Positions 20,111 to 30,003 of a stretch of DNA of 64,000 nucleotides are shown here, one piece after another. Source of the DNA: Paragordius varius (taxonomy: Eukaryota > Nematomorpha); the NCBI GenBank assembly GCA_964247055.1, contig OZ176059.1, positions 3,472,001 to 3,536,000 of the forward strand, written 5' to 3'. Each line of letters opens with the position of its first letter. Within the stretch, counting starts at the first letter, position 1. Position numbers and translations under genes: made by a program. Below the pieces are notes generated by a model. That model was not told where the DNA came from. It made no database searches and was given only the letters and a program-made list of their open reading frames with translations.

Positions 20111-20888
20111 CCTGTACCATATATAGACTTTTGCTTAAATTAATTTTATAATAATTTCATTTGGAATTTTTACTTAAAAATAAAATTGTATTTACTTTAA
20201 TAAATCATTAGCTTGATATAGTAAATGCATTTTTAATAAAAATATTATTATAAATATAAGTTATCCTAACACGCTATTCTTTAATGTAGAATAGGGTCCA
20301 AGTTATTCTTTACTAAATATTTTTTCCTAAATATTTTTTTTAATAAAATATAAAATTGTTTTTATTCGCGTATTTATCATTAAACTTGAGAGTTTGCTTA
20401 GATATATAAAAATATATTGACTGATTCGTAAAATATACAATTTAAAGAGGCAGTATCTATAACTTTATTTCAAAATATTACGCAAACAGCTTTCTATTTT
20501 GTAATTTATTATTTAAACAAATTATTTGATTTTTTTATCAAAAAAATAGACTTTATTGATTTTTCTGGCTTTTTTATGTCATTAAAAATAATTGATTGCT
20601 TTTTTTCAAAAAGGTATGATATCACAATTTGTAAAAAATGTTTAAAACAAATATATAAATAAATATATTTTAAAAGATAATTTTTTTAAAGAAACATTTT
20701 TTAATAAATAATTAATTATATATAAAATTTAAACTTAAAATTTAGCTTATATTTGCAAGTATTTATAAAGTTTTTTATACCAAATGAAAAATAACAAGTA
20801 AAGATATGGTATTTGTTAGTTAATAAATATAAATTATTTCATTTTAAATATTTTTAAACCATAAATTGGAAGCAAAAATACAAAAATT
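20111..20888. other. A+T-rich arm sequence, no gene
   Basis: TTTTTCTGGCTTTTTTATGT and AAAAAGGTATGATATCACAA near 20,560-20,630 are shared with 29,625, 49,835 and 63,390. The rest is low-complexity A+T. No coding signal is seen. Confidence 0.55.
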
Positions 20889-20981
20889 GAAACAGACGAT
20901 TTCATTATTTAACGGTTTTTTTAAATTGTCTGCTTTTTATTTATTCGTAAAAATTTTCAAATTTATTTGAAAAATGGGTAT
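20889..20981 (-). repeat. Core X, copy 3
   Basis: It reads GAAACAGACGATTTCATT, AACGGTTTTTTTAAATTGTC and ATTTATTTGAAAAATGGGTA. Both halves of the inner inverted repeat (CAGACGATT and AATTGTCTG) are intact. Confidence 0.75.
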
Positions 20982-21610
20982 TTATATAAATAAATATATA
21001 ATATTTAATTATTTTATTTTAAATTATTTTTAAATATTAAATAAACTTTAAAGTCAAATTACATATATACTGAAAGTATAAGCCATCTTTTTTATGATTA
21101 TTCTGTTAGTATAATAAGTTAATTAAACATAACTCATTAATGTATAATTATGTAAGAATGTTAACTGACCACTAACAAATTATGTGACTGAAAAATTAAT
21201 TATTTATGCTAAAAACTAATTAAAACAAAATCTAGATTTTCATAAAATATTTGTTTTGAATGGCTAAATGTGAAATAGAGATATATAACACAATCAATTC
21301 TATATTCTACTAGTGTAGCACAAGAGCGTATAGAAAAAATTTGTTTTTGAAAAATCTGGTTGTCTATTAAAATAATTTGTCTTAATATGTATAAACTGTA
21401 TATATTAATTAATTTATAAAATATAAATTAAACAAATATCTGATCAATTATATAATTTAATATTTTCAAAACTAATAAGGGCATCATATAAATTTATTGA
21501 AATTTAACAAAAGATAAAGAAATAATTTACGATTTCGGATTAAATATACTATAATGAACGACCTGCGTATATATTAACAATGCGTACTGACATAAAATTT
21601 TTGATAAATA
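20982..21610. other. A+T-rich unit interior, no gene
   Basis: Blocks TATAAGCCATCTTTTTTATG (21,080) and ACTATAATGAACGACCTGC (about 21,550) recur in the same order at 50,345 and 50,830. This is the interior of a composite unit rather than unique sequence. Confidence 0.5.
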
Positions 21611-22718
21611 ACACTAGTCGACAAATTTGGACATTTTTGAGCACCACCTCTCAAACTTTTAAATTATGACTAATTTCAGTGTTTGAAAACAGAATGTGAA
21701 AAAATTTTTGATCCCGCCAATCAGAATTTTGAAATATTATAGGTTTTTTTCAATTTTTTAAAAACAAGAGAAAATCGAGAGAAAATTAAATATAGCTTTA
21801 TAATAAAATGTTATTATATTATAAACTTAATATCATTTAATAAAGCGTTTTAAAATCTATCTTTTGAATATAAATATGTCATTTAAATATCAGAGAGAAA
21901 AAAATAGTACGGACTTAAACGTCAAAATTTAGTCTTTTTCTTTCAATTGAATTCTTAATACGTATAAAATTTAAAAAAATACTAAAAAAGGCATTCTATT
22001 TAAACCTTCGGCTTTTAGATAGGCTATATATTTTTTTGTTAGTTTTCGTTCTTTCGAGTAATTATTAGGCTTTTTTCTTGAGTTGGTTCTTACAAAAAAT
22101 CCTTTATTTATACCTAGTGGATATACTTTATTTTTAAAAATTATTGGTTGTTTTGTATTTTGAATTTCAGATGGATGTTGTGTAGCCACTTTTAGTAGAA
22201 TTTACTGTTATGGGGTTGGACCATTTGTATATACCTAATTTATATTCAATTTAATTGAAGAATTTATCTAACTTTATTCTGCAAATTGGTTAATTGGACA
22301 TGTCAATTTGCCATTTGCTTGCAAGTCTCTCTTATCCGACTTTACGATTACTTATTGTTATCTTTGCCATATCTGGCATAATTGGATCGCTTGGGGGATA
22401 TGCAGAGCTTGTGCAGCCGCCCGGATCTATCACACTATACATAAGCCCCTTTTAGATTTTTAATACTTTGGCTCTTAGCTTGTTTAGTATCTTATTTAAT
22501 GCCTAGAATTTTGTTATTCATGCATGGAATATTACTTGTATAGACTTGTTCGTTTGAATAAATATGTACACGAGGAATGATTGTTATTTTTGAATTAAAT
22601 ACAAATTAAAAATTAAATTTTGGAAAAATCCTATTGGTGGCCTCAATTTTCTTTTTTGTTTTGGCCTTTCCATGCCATTAAGTATCAGAAAATGCAAAAA
22701 TAATGGGTTGAGCAGTGT
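21611..22718 (-). mobile_element. Tc1/mariner-like DNA transposon remnant
   Basis: The left end ACACTAGTCGACAAATTTGG and the inverted right end ACACTGCTCAACCCATTATT are diverged terminal repeats about 1.1 kb apart. On the minus strand, SGRLHKLCISPKRSNYARYG (about 22,320-22,420) resembles the GRPRKLSPRD segment between the two helix-turn-helix modules of Tc1 transposases. INKGFFVRTNSRKKPNNYSK (21,971-22,189) resembles the following G...rKP.ls segment. The DDE catalytic part is absent, so it is an N-terminal remnant. A target TA on both sides cannot be confirmed. The patch at 22,290-22,450 is clearly less A+T-rich than its surroundings. Confidence 0.5.
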
Positions 22719-24960
22719 AAAATAAAAAATATGAATCTTTATTCAATAAATATTTGATTATAGAGTATCATAAATATAAATAAACACTAATGTTTAGGCC
22801 TATAATTTGATTCAAAATTAAATAAACTAAAAATTAAATCAATTGTTATCCTAAGTCCGACAGATATACTATAATGAATAACTTGCGGGTGAATTTATAT
22901 TGACGACATGATAAAAACTTCATAATTAATATTAAACAATTGTAATATTTTTAAATATATTTTCCTTCTTCAATCAAAAACATTATTTATCTTCCATTTA
23001 TAAGTGTACTTTTACATTATATTAAGGGTAATGTGGCCAAAAATTAAAAATAATTTGTTGAAGTATGAGGACTTCACAAACGATGATAAAAGGAGACTTA
23101 CTTATTATTTTGTTAAATTCAATATTTGTATATAACATTTTTTTGAATAATTTGAGAGCAAAATGATGTTAAATATTATTATTTAAAGTCTTAATTTTGA
23201 CATAGCCTAAGTCAAAATATATTTCGATATATTTGCCATCTATTTATGAAATCGGATAAATTGATTTAACATGGATAGAAAATATATATTTATAATATAA
23301 TTAACAATAAGTATGGTTGACTTTTTAAAAGATATAAAGAAAAAAAATAGCGGCGAAAAAGTTTGAGATGTTGTAAAAAAAATTGCATCATACTAAAAGG
23401 CATTTATTGAAAAGGCGCCCAGTGCTAAAAATATTTATTAAGGTATTAAATTATTAAGAGGCTTTGGAGTATGAAATTACCCCAAAATGATATATTAAAG
23501 AAATATTTATTTATAGCCAAAATTTTTAAATATTTAGAAAACTTTAACAGCCACATCGGCAATAATTTAGTATTATATATTTGAAAAATATTTAATGATT
23601 ATTATAAACTTTATGGATATATGAAAGTTGCTATTTTTAACCATGTAAAGAACAAATTTTTAGTTAAATAAATTAATATATATTTAGTTTATGGATTGTA
23701 TAATATACTTAAATGGGATTTAAATACGCCATCTATATAATGAGTTTTAAATATAACCGGCCTGCATTTGTTAAAAGAAAGAGGCTAAATTAATCTTTAA
23801 ATGGTTTGTCAAAATTAGAATTTTTCATAAATGTTACGTTATCCTTAGTATATTAAATATAAGCTTTTTTTATTTACGATGATGTTCATATACTGAAACA
23901 TTTATATTGAAAGTCGGACCAGAATACATCCTGGATCTTTATGTTGATTGTTTAATACATTCTAAATATATATGTATATATGAATTCAAATTTAAACGGC
24001 GTTTCCGGCCTACATAAATTTAAAATTATATTAATAAAGTTTAAATGTTAAAACTCTCTAGAAGGTCATATTTTTAATTAAACGTAAAATCTGATTGTTA
24101 TTATTAATACAACTTTGAGGTAATGTTCTATTTATAGATCATTAGATTGGAGGTGATGTTCTGATATTTAACTAAAAATGATATATTAAACGTTTTTTTC
24201 CTTTTCCACCAGCTTCAAGGTGGGCGACCTTATATGGTAATAGAAGAAGAAATTCCAATAATTTAAAAACAATATAATATATCTTTAAATATATCAACTC
24301 TAAATATGTAAAAAATGGAAATTGTCTTTTATATGAACAATGTGATTTGGTAAATACTCGGTTTAAGAAATAGACTCACTTGTTTAATTGGTGACCTATG
24401 CCATTTTAATGTAATTGTCAGTTTAATACTGGTTTAAACCCTTAGGCACTAAGAAATAAAATATAATATATTTGCTAGAAATATAATAATAAAATAAATT
24501 AAAAAATATTTTATTAAAGTGTGTTATATTTTAGATAGGATAGCATAAAAATTAATAAATATTTAACCAAATTGTATATAATATGACTAAACTAAGAAAA
24601 TGTTCGATCAATTAATAAGGTGTTTTTGAAAAAATACAGACACAAGAAATAAAAATATTAAAATGATATAATTTTAGATAACAGAAATATCTCATATTTT
24701 TGGAAAAATAAGTAAATAAATTACATATTTTATGAAATCAAAACATTTAACTTATTGCTTTTCCTTAGATATATCGTTTAAAAAATTTGAACGATTTCTT
24801 AAATAGATGACATGTATATTTCGTTTAAATTCTAATAATAAAATTTCTCTATAATTTTAATTTAAAATTTCTGCTTCACTAATTGTAACACTTGTTTCTT
24901 TTAAATCGATGAAAAAATTAGTATAAATATTTATTAAATAAAAACATAACTAAGTTACCT
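22719..24960. other. A+T-rich repeat stretch, no gene
   Basis: I see no gene in this 2.2 kb. Blocks near 22,855-23,000 (AGATATACTATAATGAATAA, then TTATCTTCCATTTATAA) match 50,830-50,960, so the composite-unit interior resumes after the Tc1-like element. The segment 23,385-23,480 is an inverted copy of about 6,985-7,080. Confidence 0.55.
23040..23112 (+). pseudogene. Exon-like fragment encoding EDFTNDDKRRL
   Basis: The frame reads NNLLKYEDFTNDDKRRLTYYF. It resembles ENEDFTNDDLRRIL of the zinc-finger gene N-terminal region, and the nucleotide match (ACAAACGATGAT) is clear. Related but decayed copies lie at 13,185, 46,090 and 50,995 (plus) and at 59,045-59,120 (minus), each preceded by AGCCAAAAATTAAAAAT-type sequence. 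It may be an old paralogous exon of the same family. There is no start codon or certain splice site. Confidence 0.4.
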
Positions 24961-24984
24961 ATATGGTTGTTAACAAAATCATAT

Positions 24985-25140
24985 TCGTCTATGTCAGGAC
25001 TAGGGTTGTGCATTTGACTGCTTCAAAAAAGTCCGGTCAAACCATTTTGGTCATGACCACTTTTTACTTAACAAAATATCATGCGATATTGGATGGTGAA
25101 AATAATGTTCCAACCTTGCGTTTCACCAATAATGTCATGT
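24985..25140 (+). mobile_element. Possible hAT element end
   Basis: CTAGGGTTGTGCATTTGACT followed by AAAAAAGTCCGGTCAAACCA looks like an Ac-type hAT terminus (TAGGGnTGnGCA) with a short inner inverted repeat (GTCCGGTCAAACC, GGTCATGACC). An 82-codon open frame runs through it but looks accidental. No partner end was found. Confidence 0.25.
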
Positions 25141-25559
25141 TTTTTTTAAAAAGTTTGTATTATTATACATTTTTTATAATTATTTTCACAAATATTTTCA
25201 ATCGAATTTAATTAAGAAATTGTTTTCAAATAAATTTTACCACATGTTTGTGGCCTTTGAATCTTTAAATACATTTTTAATGGATATTTCAAATAAAATT
25301 ACCTAGTTTGTTTTACACTTCCTTCATCATTAAAATATCCAATTATAGGATGTTTTTCATTTTATTGGTTCACATATATAGAATAATTGCATATTTTGCA
25401 AAGTGCTTGATTGTATTGTTTTTCGAAATAACTAGATATGCTCAAATGCTAATGTTATAAGGAGTCAGGTTTGACAATTTTTAATATATTGTTAAATAAG
25501 CATATTTAAATATTTGATTTTTATTTTTTAAAAAATATAAAAAAACAATATATTAAAAA
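25141..25559. other. A+T-rich stretch, no gene
   Basis: Only A+T-rich sequence is visible between the possible hAT end and the LINE at 25.56 kb. LINE homology on the minus strand fades out at about 25,560. Confidence 0.55.
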
Positions 25560-26911
25560 ACGATAAAATCTTTCTTTCTTCCAAAAAATTTTACAAGAGG
25601 ATGGAGGGCCATCAACGATCAATCTTATATTTTTTTCTATGTTTCTTATACATGCTACGAATATTTATATTTTTATGAACCAAACAATAGACTTATTATA
25701 ATCAGCCCGGGGAGGAGATAATGCATTACCAATAGAGCTTATTAAAAAACAAATATCCTCCCAGTCGGAATTTTCGTCGTGGGAGTCAAGAAGGTTATTA
25801 GAATTAGTGAAAGAAAAAGTAGTTTAATTTAAAGCAGAAATTTACTTTTTATTTGGTGGAAAAGAGTAATCCATGAAGTGGGTTCCTCATCAACACTCTC
25901 CTCCAGAATAGTGAAACGATTAGATAAAGAGACCTCATTTTTAGAAAAGTAATTAAAATAATTTTTGTTTACCGAATAATCACTGGGATTCTGAATATTG
26001 GAATTAATATCCGCACTGGAATTATTGCCTTCATGTCCCTTACCAATGATGTTTGAGATCCCAATCACTTTGGTAGGAGAAGAATTAACTGGAGAGCTGG
26101 GTGGATCAACAAAGTTTACTGAATGGGTTGGAGATGACTCGACAACCTTAGGCTTATTAGACGGATTGAATCGGAGGTTTGACAAACTTAACGGTTTGCT
26201 GTGAGGATGAGGAGGTAGATTATAAGACATTTTATGAGATAGTAGATGCGCTTGGGAAACGACAAGTCACACTCATCACATGCGTGAGGCATTTGGACAA
26301 TAAGAGGAGATTTGGACGCAAAAATGTACTCTTTCATATGTATGCTTGGGTCAATGAATAGATAAAACTTTGTTACAAGATTTGCATATATCAACTATTT
26401 TGATTAGTTATATATGGACCAGCTTAATATGACGTAGAAGAGACTGTCTCTGAGCAGTCCAGGATTTACAACGAAACTGATGATTACAAGATTTAAACGG
26501 GCAAACGAAGTAATTAGGTAAAGCTAAGTAAAAACTTAGGGTTATGTCTTGCAGGGTAGGTTGATGTGGCATCATCACCAATAGGTCGCCATCATTATCA
26601 TCATCATTATTATTTATCTTAAGCATTTTGTTGGCTGGATGGACAAAATCAAGGATGGTCTTGCGTTTGATGTTTGAGCTGGGCGATTTGGTTTGATTGA
26701 TAGTTGAGGGCACGCTGACATAAATTTGGGAACGGATTGCTGGGTATTGGTGTTCATAGAGAGAGCCAATATCAGATGTAGGAGCGGAGGACGGGTTGAC
26801 GCAGTATGATGGATGGCTTTGAGTATTGACCGTGGTGACAGAGGTATGGCAGAAGGTTGTCTTGCAGTATACTGGTTGATTATCAATTTTACTTATTGTA
26901 AGGGGAAACAT
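25560..26911 (-). pseudogene. LINE ORF N-terminal region with three zinc fingers
   Basis: An ATG at 26,911 starts MFPLTISKIDNQPVYC. A Ser/Thr/Pro-rich stretch leads to finger 1, YFVCPFKSCNHQF, then SWTAQRQSLLRHIKLVH (26,410-26,510). This matches the C-x4-C...WT..rqSL.RH...H finger of R2/NeSL-type proteins. Finger 2 (ICKSCNKVLS, then a His-rich piece) and finger 3 (HACDECDLSFP, then ISHKM) follow in other frames. A long Ser/Pro/Asn-rich linker (26,230-25,829) ends before DWEDICFLISSIGNALSPPR and DGPPSSCKIF, which resemble the segment before RT in these elements. At least three frame breaks are visible. The fingers would bind target DNA during insertion. Confidence 0.72.
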
Positions 26912-27173
26912 GATTTGTATGTTGTTGGAGTTATAGATATGGTTGCTTGAAATAATTTCTAAAATAAATATAAACAAAATATAATATAAGGAGAAAATTT
27001 AGAATCAAAGGAATAGATAATAGAAATACATAAAAACCCCATCACATAATTTATATATAACCAAAAGGGGGCTGGGAATTCAGAGATACACGATTAAAAG
27101 TAAAAACAACATGCGATTTAAAGATAAAGAGAGGCTCGAATATCAAATAACAATAAGAAGATGGAGTAAATAA

Positions 27174-27350
27174 ACAAAAACCGTTAAAAAACATGATGTA
27201 GAGCGAAATTTAAGCAAAGGAGTAAAAAAAGGGGGGAAGTATATAAAAACAGCCGTTAGAAAAAAGGTTAGGGAAAGCGCGAAATTTTAAAAAAAGGGGG
27301 TAAACAAAGAAACAATTAAGAGGGGCGCGAAAACCAAAGAGGGAGATTTA
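27174..27350 (-). repeat. Imperfect tandem units in the LINE 5' leader
   Basis: Two units of about 60-70 bp (27,174-27,240 and 27,245-27,306) share ACCGTTAAAAAA/GCCGTTAGAAAAAA, GAGCGAAATT/GCGCGAAATT and AAAAAAAGGGGG. A partial third unit follows (GGGGCGCGAAAACC). On the minus strand they are C/T-rich. Repeated 5' units of this sort act as promoter or monomer units in several LINE families; that role is inferred here. Confidence 0.6.
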
Positions 27351-27486
27351 ATAAGGCAGAAAAATTAAAAAACAAAGTACTAAGTACAAAAGATAATGAA
27401 TTAAAAGGGGGCAGTTATACATTTGCAAAAGTATAAAAAATGGCATGAGATCATGTTCAATTAATTTTATTAAGATTTTAAGGTAG

Positions 27487-27521
27487 ACACTTTGATCTTA
27501 GCCAAGAGGCCGAGAAGCGAT
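27487..27521 (-). ncRNA. 5' 35 nt of U2 snRNA (truncated gene)
   Basis: The minus strand reads ATCGCTTCTCGGCCTCTTGG followed by CTAAGATCAAAGTGT. It matches the universal 5' end of U2 (ATCGCTTCTCGGCCTTTTGG, CTAAGATCAAGTGT) with only small differences; the AAAGTGT form also occurs in nematode U2. The match stops before the branch-point-binding GTAGTA, where LINE sequence begins, so no functional U2 can be made. Sequence to the right (27,522-27,600) would hold the proximal promoter element if this was a real gene, but I cannot identify one. Confidence 0.85.
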
Positions 27522-27889
27522 AACCACATACAAATTTTCATTTTTCAATATAAATTTATTTATTCCGCTAATTTTGGGCATTATATCAAAAAAAATATTT
27601 TTGATTTGCAACGCTTATGGTTGAAACAAGCATTTTTTTAGCTATCGAATGATACCGAATACTCTATATATTGTTTGAAATACTATTATTTTGTAATTTT
27701 GTCAATTTTTTATCATCTTTTTCATAAACATGCTTTCTATTATCATTTTATCCATTTGTTTGATTTGTGTGTATTATCTTTCCCACATGTTAAATTATTC
27801 GAATACTAATATCCATATTCTTATTATATTATAATACAGAATTTAATAATTATTAGTACTGAATTTTATATAGTTGTCTTTTGGACAAT
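27522..27889. other. Upstream side of the broken U2 gene; no other feature
   Basis: The sequence is A+T-rich. If the U2 fragment is a disrupted genuine gene, its snRNA promoter would lie in the first 80 bases here. I cannot name a proximal sequence element with confidence. Confidence 0.4.
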
Positions 27890-28385
27890 ATTTAATAAAT
27901 CACGATCAATTCAATAAAATGCATAGCTAAAAACATTGGTTTTTTGTTCGAGCTGAATCGGTGTTTGCCATTCTAAAAGGATACTTGCTGGTGGCATTAT
28001 TAATTTTTTGTATTATAGAATATATATATGAATTCAACAATCAACCGTAAAATTCAATAAAATGGGTTAATTTGATAACTGATTCTTTTTTGATTGTTGA
28101 GTCTCAGGATTGTTATAATAATTTTATAAGTAAAAACATTGTCTTTTATTTGAGCCCTAAAATAGGTATCGATTCTAAAAAGAGAATTGCTCTAGGCATT
28201 AATTTCTTGTTTTAAAGATTTATTCTAAATGTATCATTTTATTTAACATCAATACTAAATCATGCAATATTTAATAAATCACGATCAATACAATTAAATA
28301 CATAGCTAAAAATATTGGTTTTTTGTTCGGTCTGAATTGATGTTTGGCATTCTATACTTGCTGGTCGCATTATTAATTAATTCGT
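27890..28385 (+). repeat. Three imperfect tandem units of about 175-205 bp
   Basis: Units 1 and 3 are close: CAATATTTAATAAATCACGA, CATAGCTAAAAA, ATTGGTTTTTTGTTCG, then TGTTTGCCATTCTA/TGTTTGGCATTCTA and TACTTGCTGGT-GCATTA. The middle unit (about 28,050-28,215) is more diverged (AAAAACATTG, GAGCCCTAAAATAGG, ATTGCTCTAGGCATTAATTT). No coding signal or tRNA-like fold is convincing. The location just upstream of the broken U2 gene may mean these are spacer repeats. Confidence 0.6.
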
Positions 28386-28439
28386 TCCTAAGGTCTTCCT
28401 TTGCGATGTATAAAGTGGGGATATAAAAGATTATTATGA

Positions 28440-28770
28440 TAGAAATGTATCAGAATTATATTAGTGAACTTGGTTGAAAAATATTTTTACACTTTTGATG
28501 TAACGGTTCATTATCACAGTATGTCAAATTTGCGCCCATTGTGTTAAAATTTTTTTTTAATAAAGGTTACGGTTTATTTGTAAATATCAGTGAATTTTAT
28601 CATAAACTACTTATAAATAGACAAACAGAAATTTTAAATATTTTATTGTTTTGATGTAGACCCCGAAAGTCCCAAATTTTATCGCTCTTCATAAATAAGC
28701 TAATAATTTTAAAATAAACTCGAAAATGCTGAGATTAAATTACCGAGGTGATTAAAATGTTTAACATTAT
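28440..28770 (+). repeat. Arm repeat (blocks V and Y), diverged
   Basis: TTTTTACACTTTTGATGTAA (V), then ATTTTATTGTTTTGATGTAG, AGTCCCAAATTTTATCGC and AAAATGCTGAGATTAAATTA (Y), match 5,290-5,520 and 61,600-61,860. Confidence 0.55.
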
Positions 28771-28773
28771 TAT

Positions 28774-28774
<1 letters not shown>

Positions 28775-28816
<42 letters not shown>
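28775..28816. repeat. (TA)n microsatellite
   Basis: About 20 TA repeats lie inside the arm repeat. The flanks are arm sequence on both sides. Confidence 0.9.
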
Positions 28817-28818
<2 letters not shown>

Positions 28819-29276
28819 ATGAGTTATCAAGATTTAAAAAGCATGGTGTTTTTTAAAAAATATTTGTCTATATTTTTACATGTCAATATTTATTCTCATT
28901 TTTATTTTGTTTGACGATATAAATATACGATAGAGCAGTTGATTAATTTGAAATTTTATGTCTAATGTTTGAAAATATTCATACGAAACAATGCCAAAAT
29001 ATATACAACTTATTTGTGTAAACTAAACTTTGGGGTTTTTCTCTCCTATGTGTGATCTTTGATTGTTTTTCTATAAACTAAAATCTTTGCCTTATTAACC
29101 CTTAGAATTTCATTTAAATAAATTAATTTATTATAATAGGTTTTTACAATGTGTTTGGGGTTTATGTTACACACTAATTTCATAAAATAAGCATTTTTAA
29201 GGCGGTTTTATTCAAGAAATTATACAGTAAAATATTAGGTCAATCAATTTCATTTATTGAATTAAGAGTTTAAAGC

Positions 29277-29567
29277 AGGGGGTCCAGCACAAATGGTGTG
29301 GTTCGCTTTAGCTTATTCCGACGAGCCGCATTTGAATATATGCGGGCATTCATAAAAATCTATTAGATTTCTAACATCAAACTTTAAAAAGAAAACGGAA
29401 TTTAACATTCTCGTTCTTGCTATTTTGATGCACCTATTTTGTAAAAAATTGTTTAAGGGATATCAATTAAACCAAAATTGTGTGAAAACATTTTTGCAAA
29501 TTATAAATACAAATTTTTTTCTGACCGCACTAAAAGTCTCAGATAGCTGCGGTTCCTTAACCTTGGT
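29277..29567 (-). mobile_element. hAT-like MITE, copy 2
   Basis: One edge reads CAGGGGGTCCAGCACAAATG, with CCGACGAGCCGCATTTGAAT and ATATGCGGGCATTCATAAAA inside. The other edge reads TGACCGCACTAAAAGTCTCA and AACCTTGGTTTAAA, close to the terminus at 9,730 in inverted form. At 63,025-63,333 the same island recurs in the same orientation and spacing. It is non-coding and forms a G+C-richer patch. Confidence 0.6.
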
Positions 29568-29911
29568 TTAAAAACATTTGATTTTTAAATTTAAAATGAA
29601 TATCTAAATAAATTTTTCTAACCATTTTTCTGGCCTTTTTTGTCATTTAAAATAAGTAACTGCTTCTCAAAAAGGTGTGATATCAGAATCGCAAATTAAA
29701 AAAATTTTTATTAAAAAAATATTTTTTTAAATTAAACATAATTATGTTTAATGAAAAATTAATAATTACATTAATAACTGATATAATTGTTAATAAATAT
29801 AGGTTGGTAATCTTAAAATAATATTATTAACTATTTTTAAATGTAATATAATATTTATATTAATTTTTAAAAATAATTGTTAAATCATCAAAATAGTAGA
29901 CAAAATATAAA
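29568..29911. other. A+T-rich arm sequence, no gene
   Basis: TTTTCTGGCCTTTTTTGTCA, CTCAAAAAGGTGTGATATCA and TATAGGTTGGTAATCTTAAA match 63,390-63,590 and, inverted, about 9,440-9,620. No coding signal is seen. Confidence 0.55.
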
Positions 29912-30003
29912 ATGAAACGACAGACGATTTATAACCGTTTTTATAAATTGTCTGCTTTTCATTTATTCGAAAAAATATTCAAATTTATTTGAAAAATGGG
30001 TAT
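29912..30003 (-). repeat. Core X, copy 4
   Basis: AATGAAACGACAGACGATTT, AACCGTTTTTATAAATTGTC and ATTTATTTGAAAAATGGGTA. It forms an inverted pair with copy 5 (31,106), with landmark W between them at 30,553. Confidence 0.8.

Larger units (their letters stand above)
25560..27486 (-). mobile_element. 5' half of a zinc-finger LINE inserted in a U2 snRNA gene (Utopia-like, NeSL group)
   Basis: Read on the minus strand, the segment starts at a junction with the first 35 nt of U2 snRNA. It then has a 5' leader with imperfect tandem units (27,174-27,350) and an open frame with three zinc fingers and part of the pre-RT linker. Utopia elements are NeSL-clade LINEs known to insert specifically into U2 snRNA genes, and both the domain order and the orientation fit. 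Reverse transcriptase, endonuclease and the 3' U2 flank are missing. LINEs usually lose their 5' end, so loss of the 3' half points to a later deletion. The composition is less A+T-rich than its neighbours, so the insertion is relatively young. Confidence 0.7.

Noticed and set aside
26614-26886. 90-codon open frame inside the LINE ORF
   Set aside because: It is a shadow of the zinc-finger LINE frame, which has recognisable domains.
27487-27521. A functional U2 snRNA gene
   Set aside because: Only the first 35 nt are present; the branch-point-binding sequence, Sm site and 3' stem-loops are missing.
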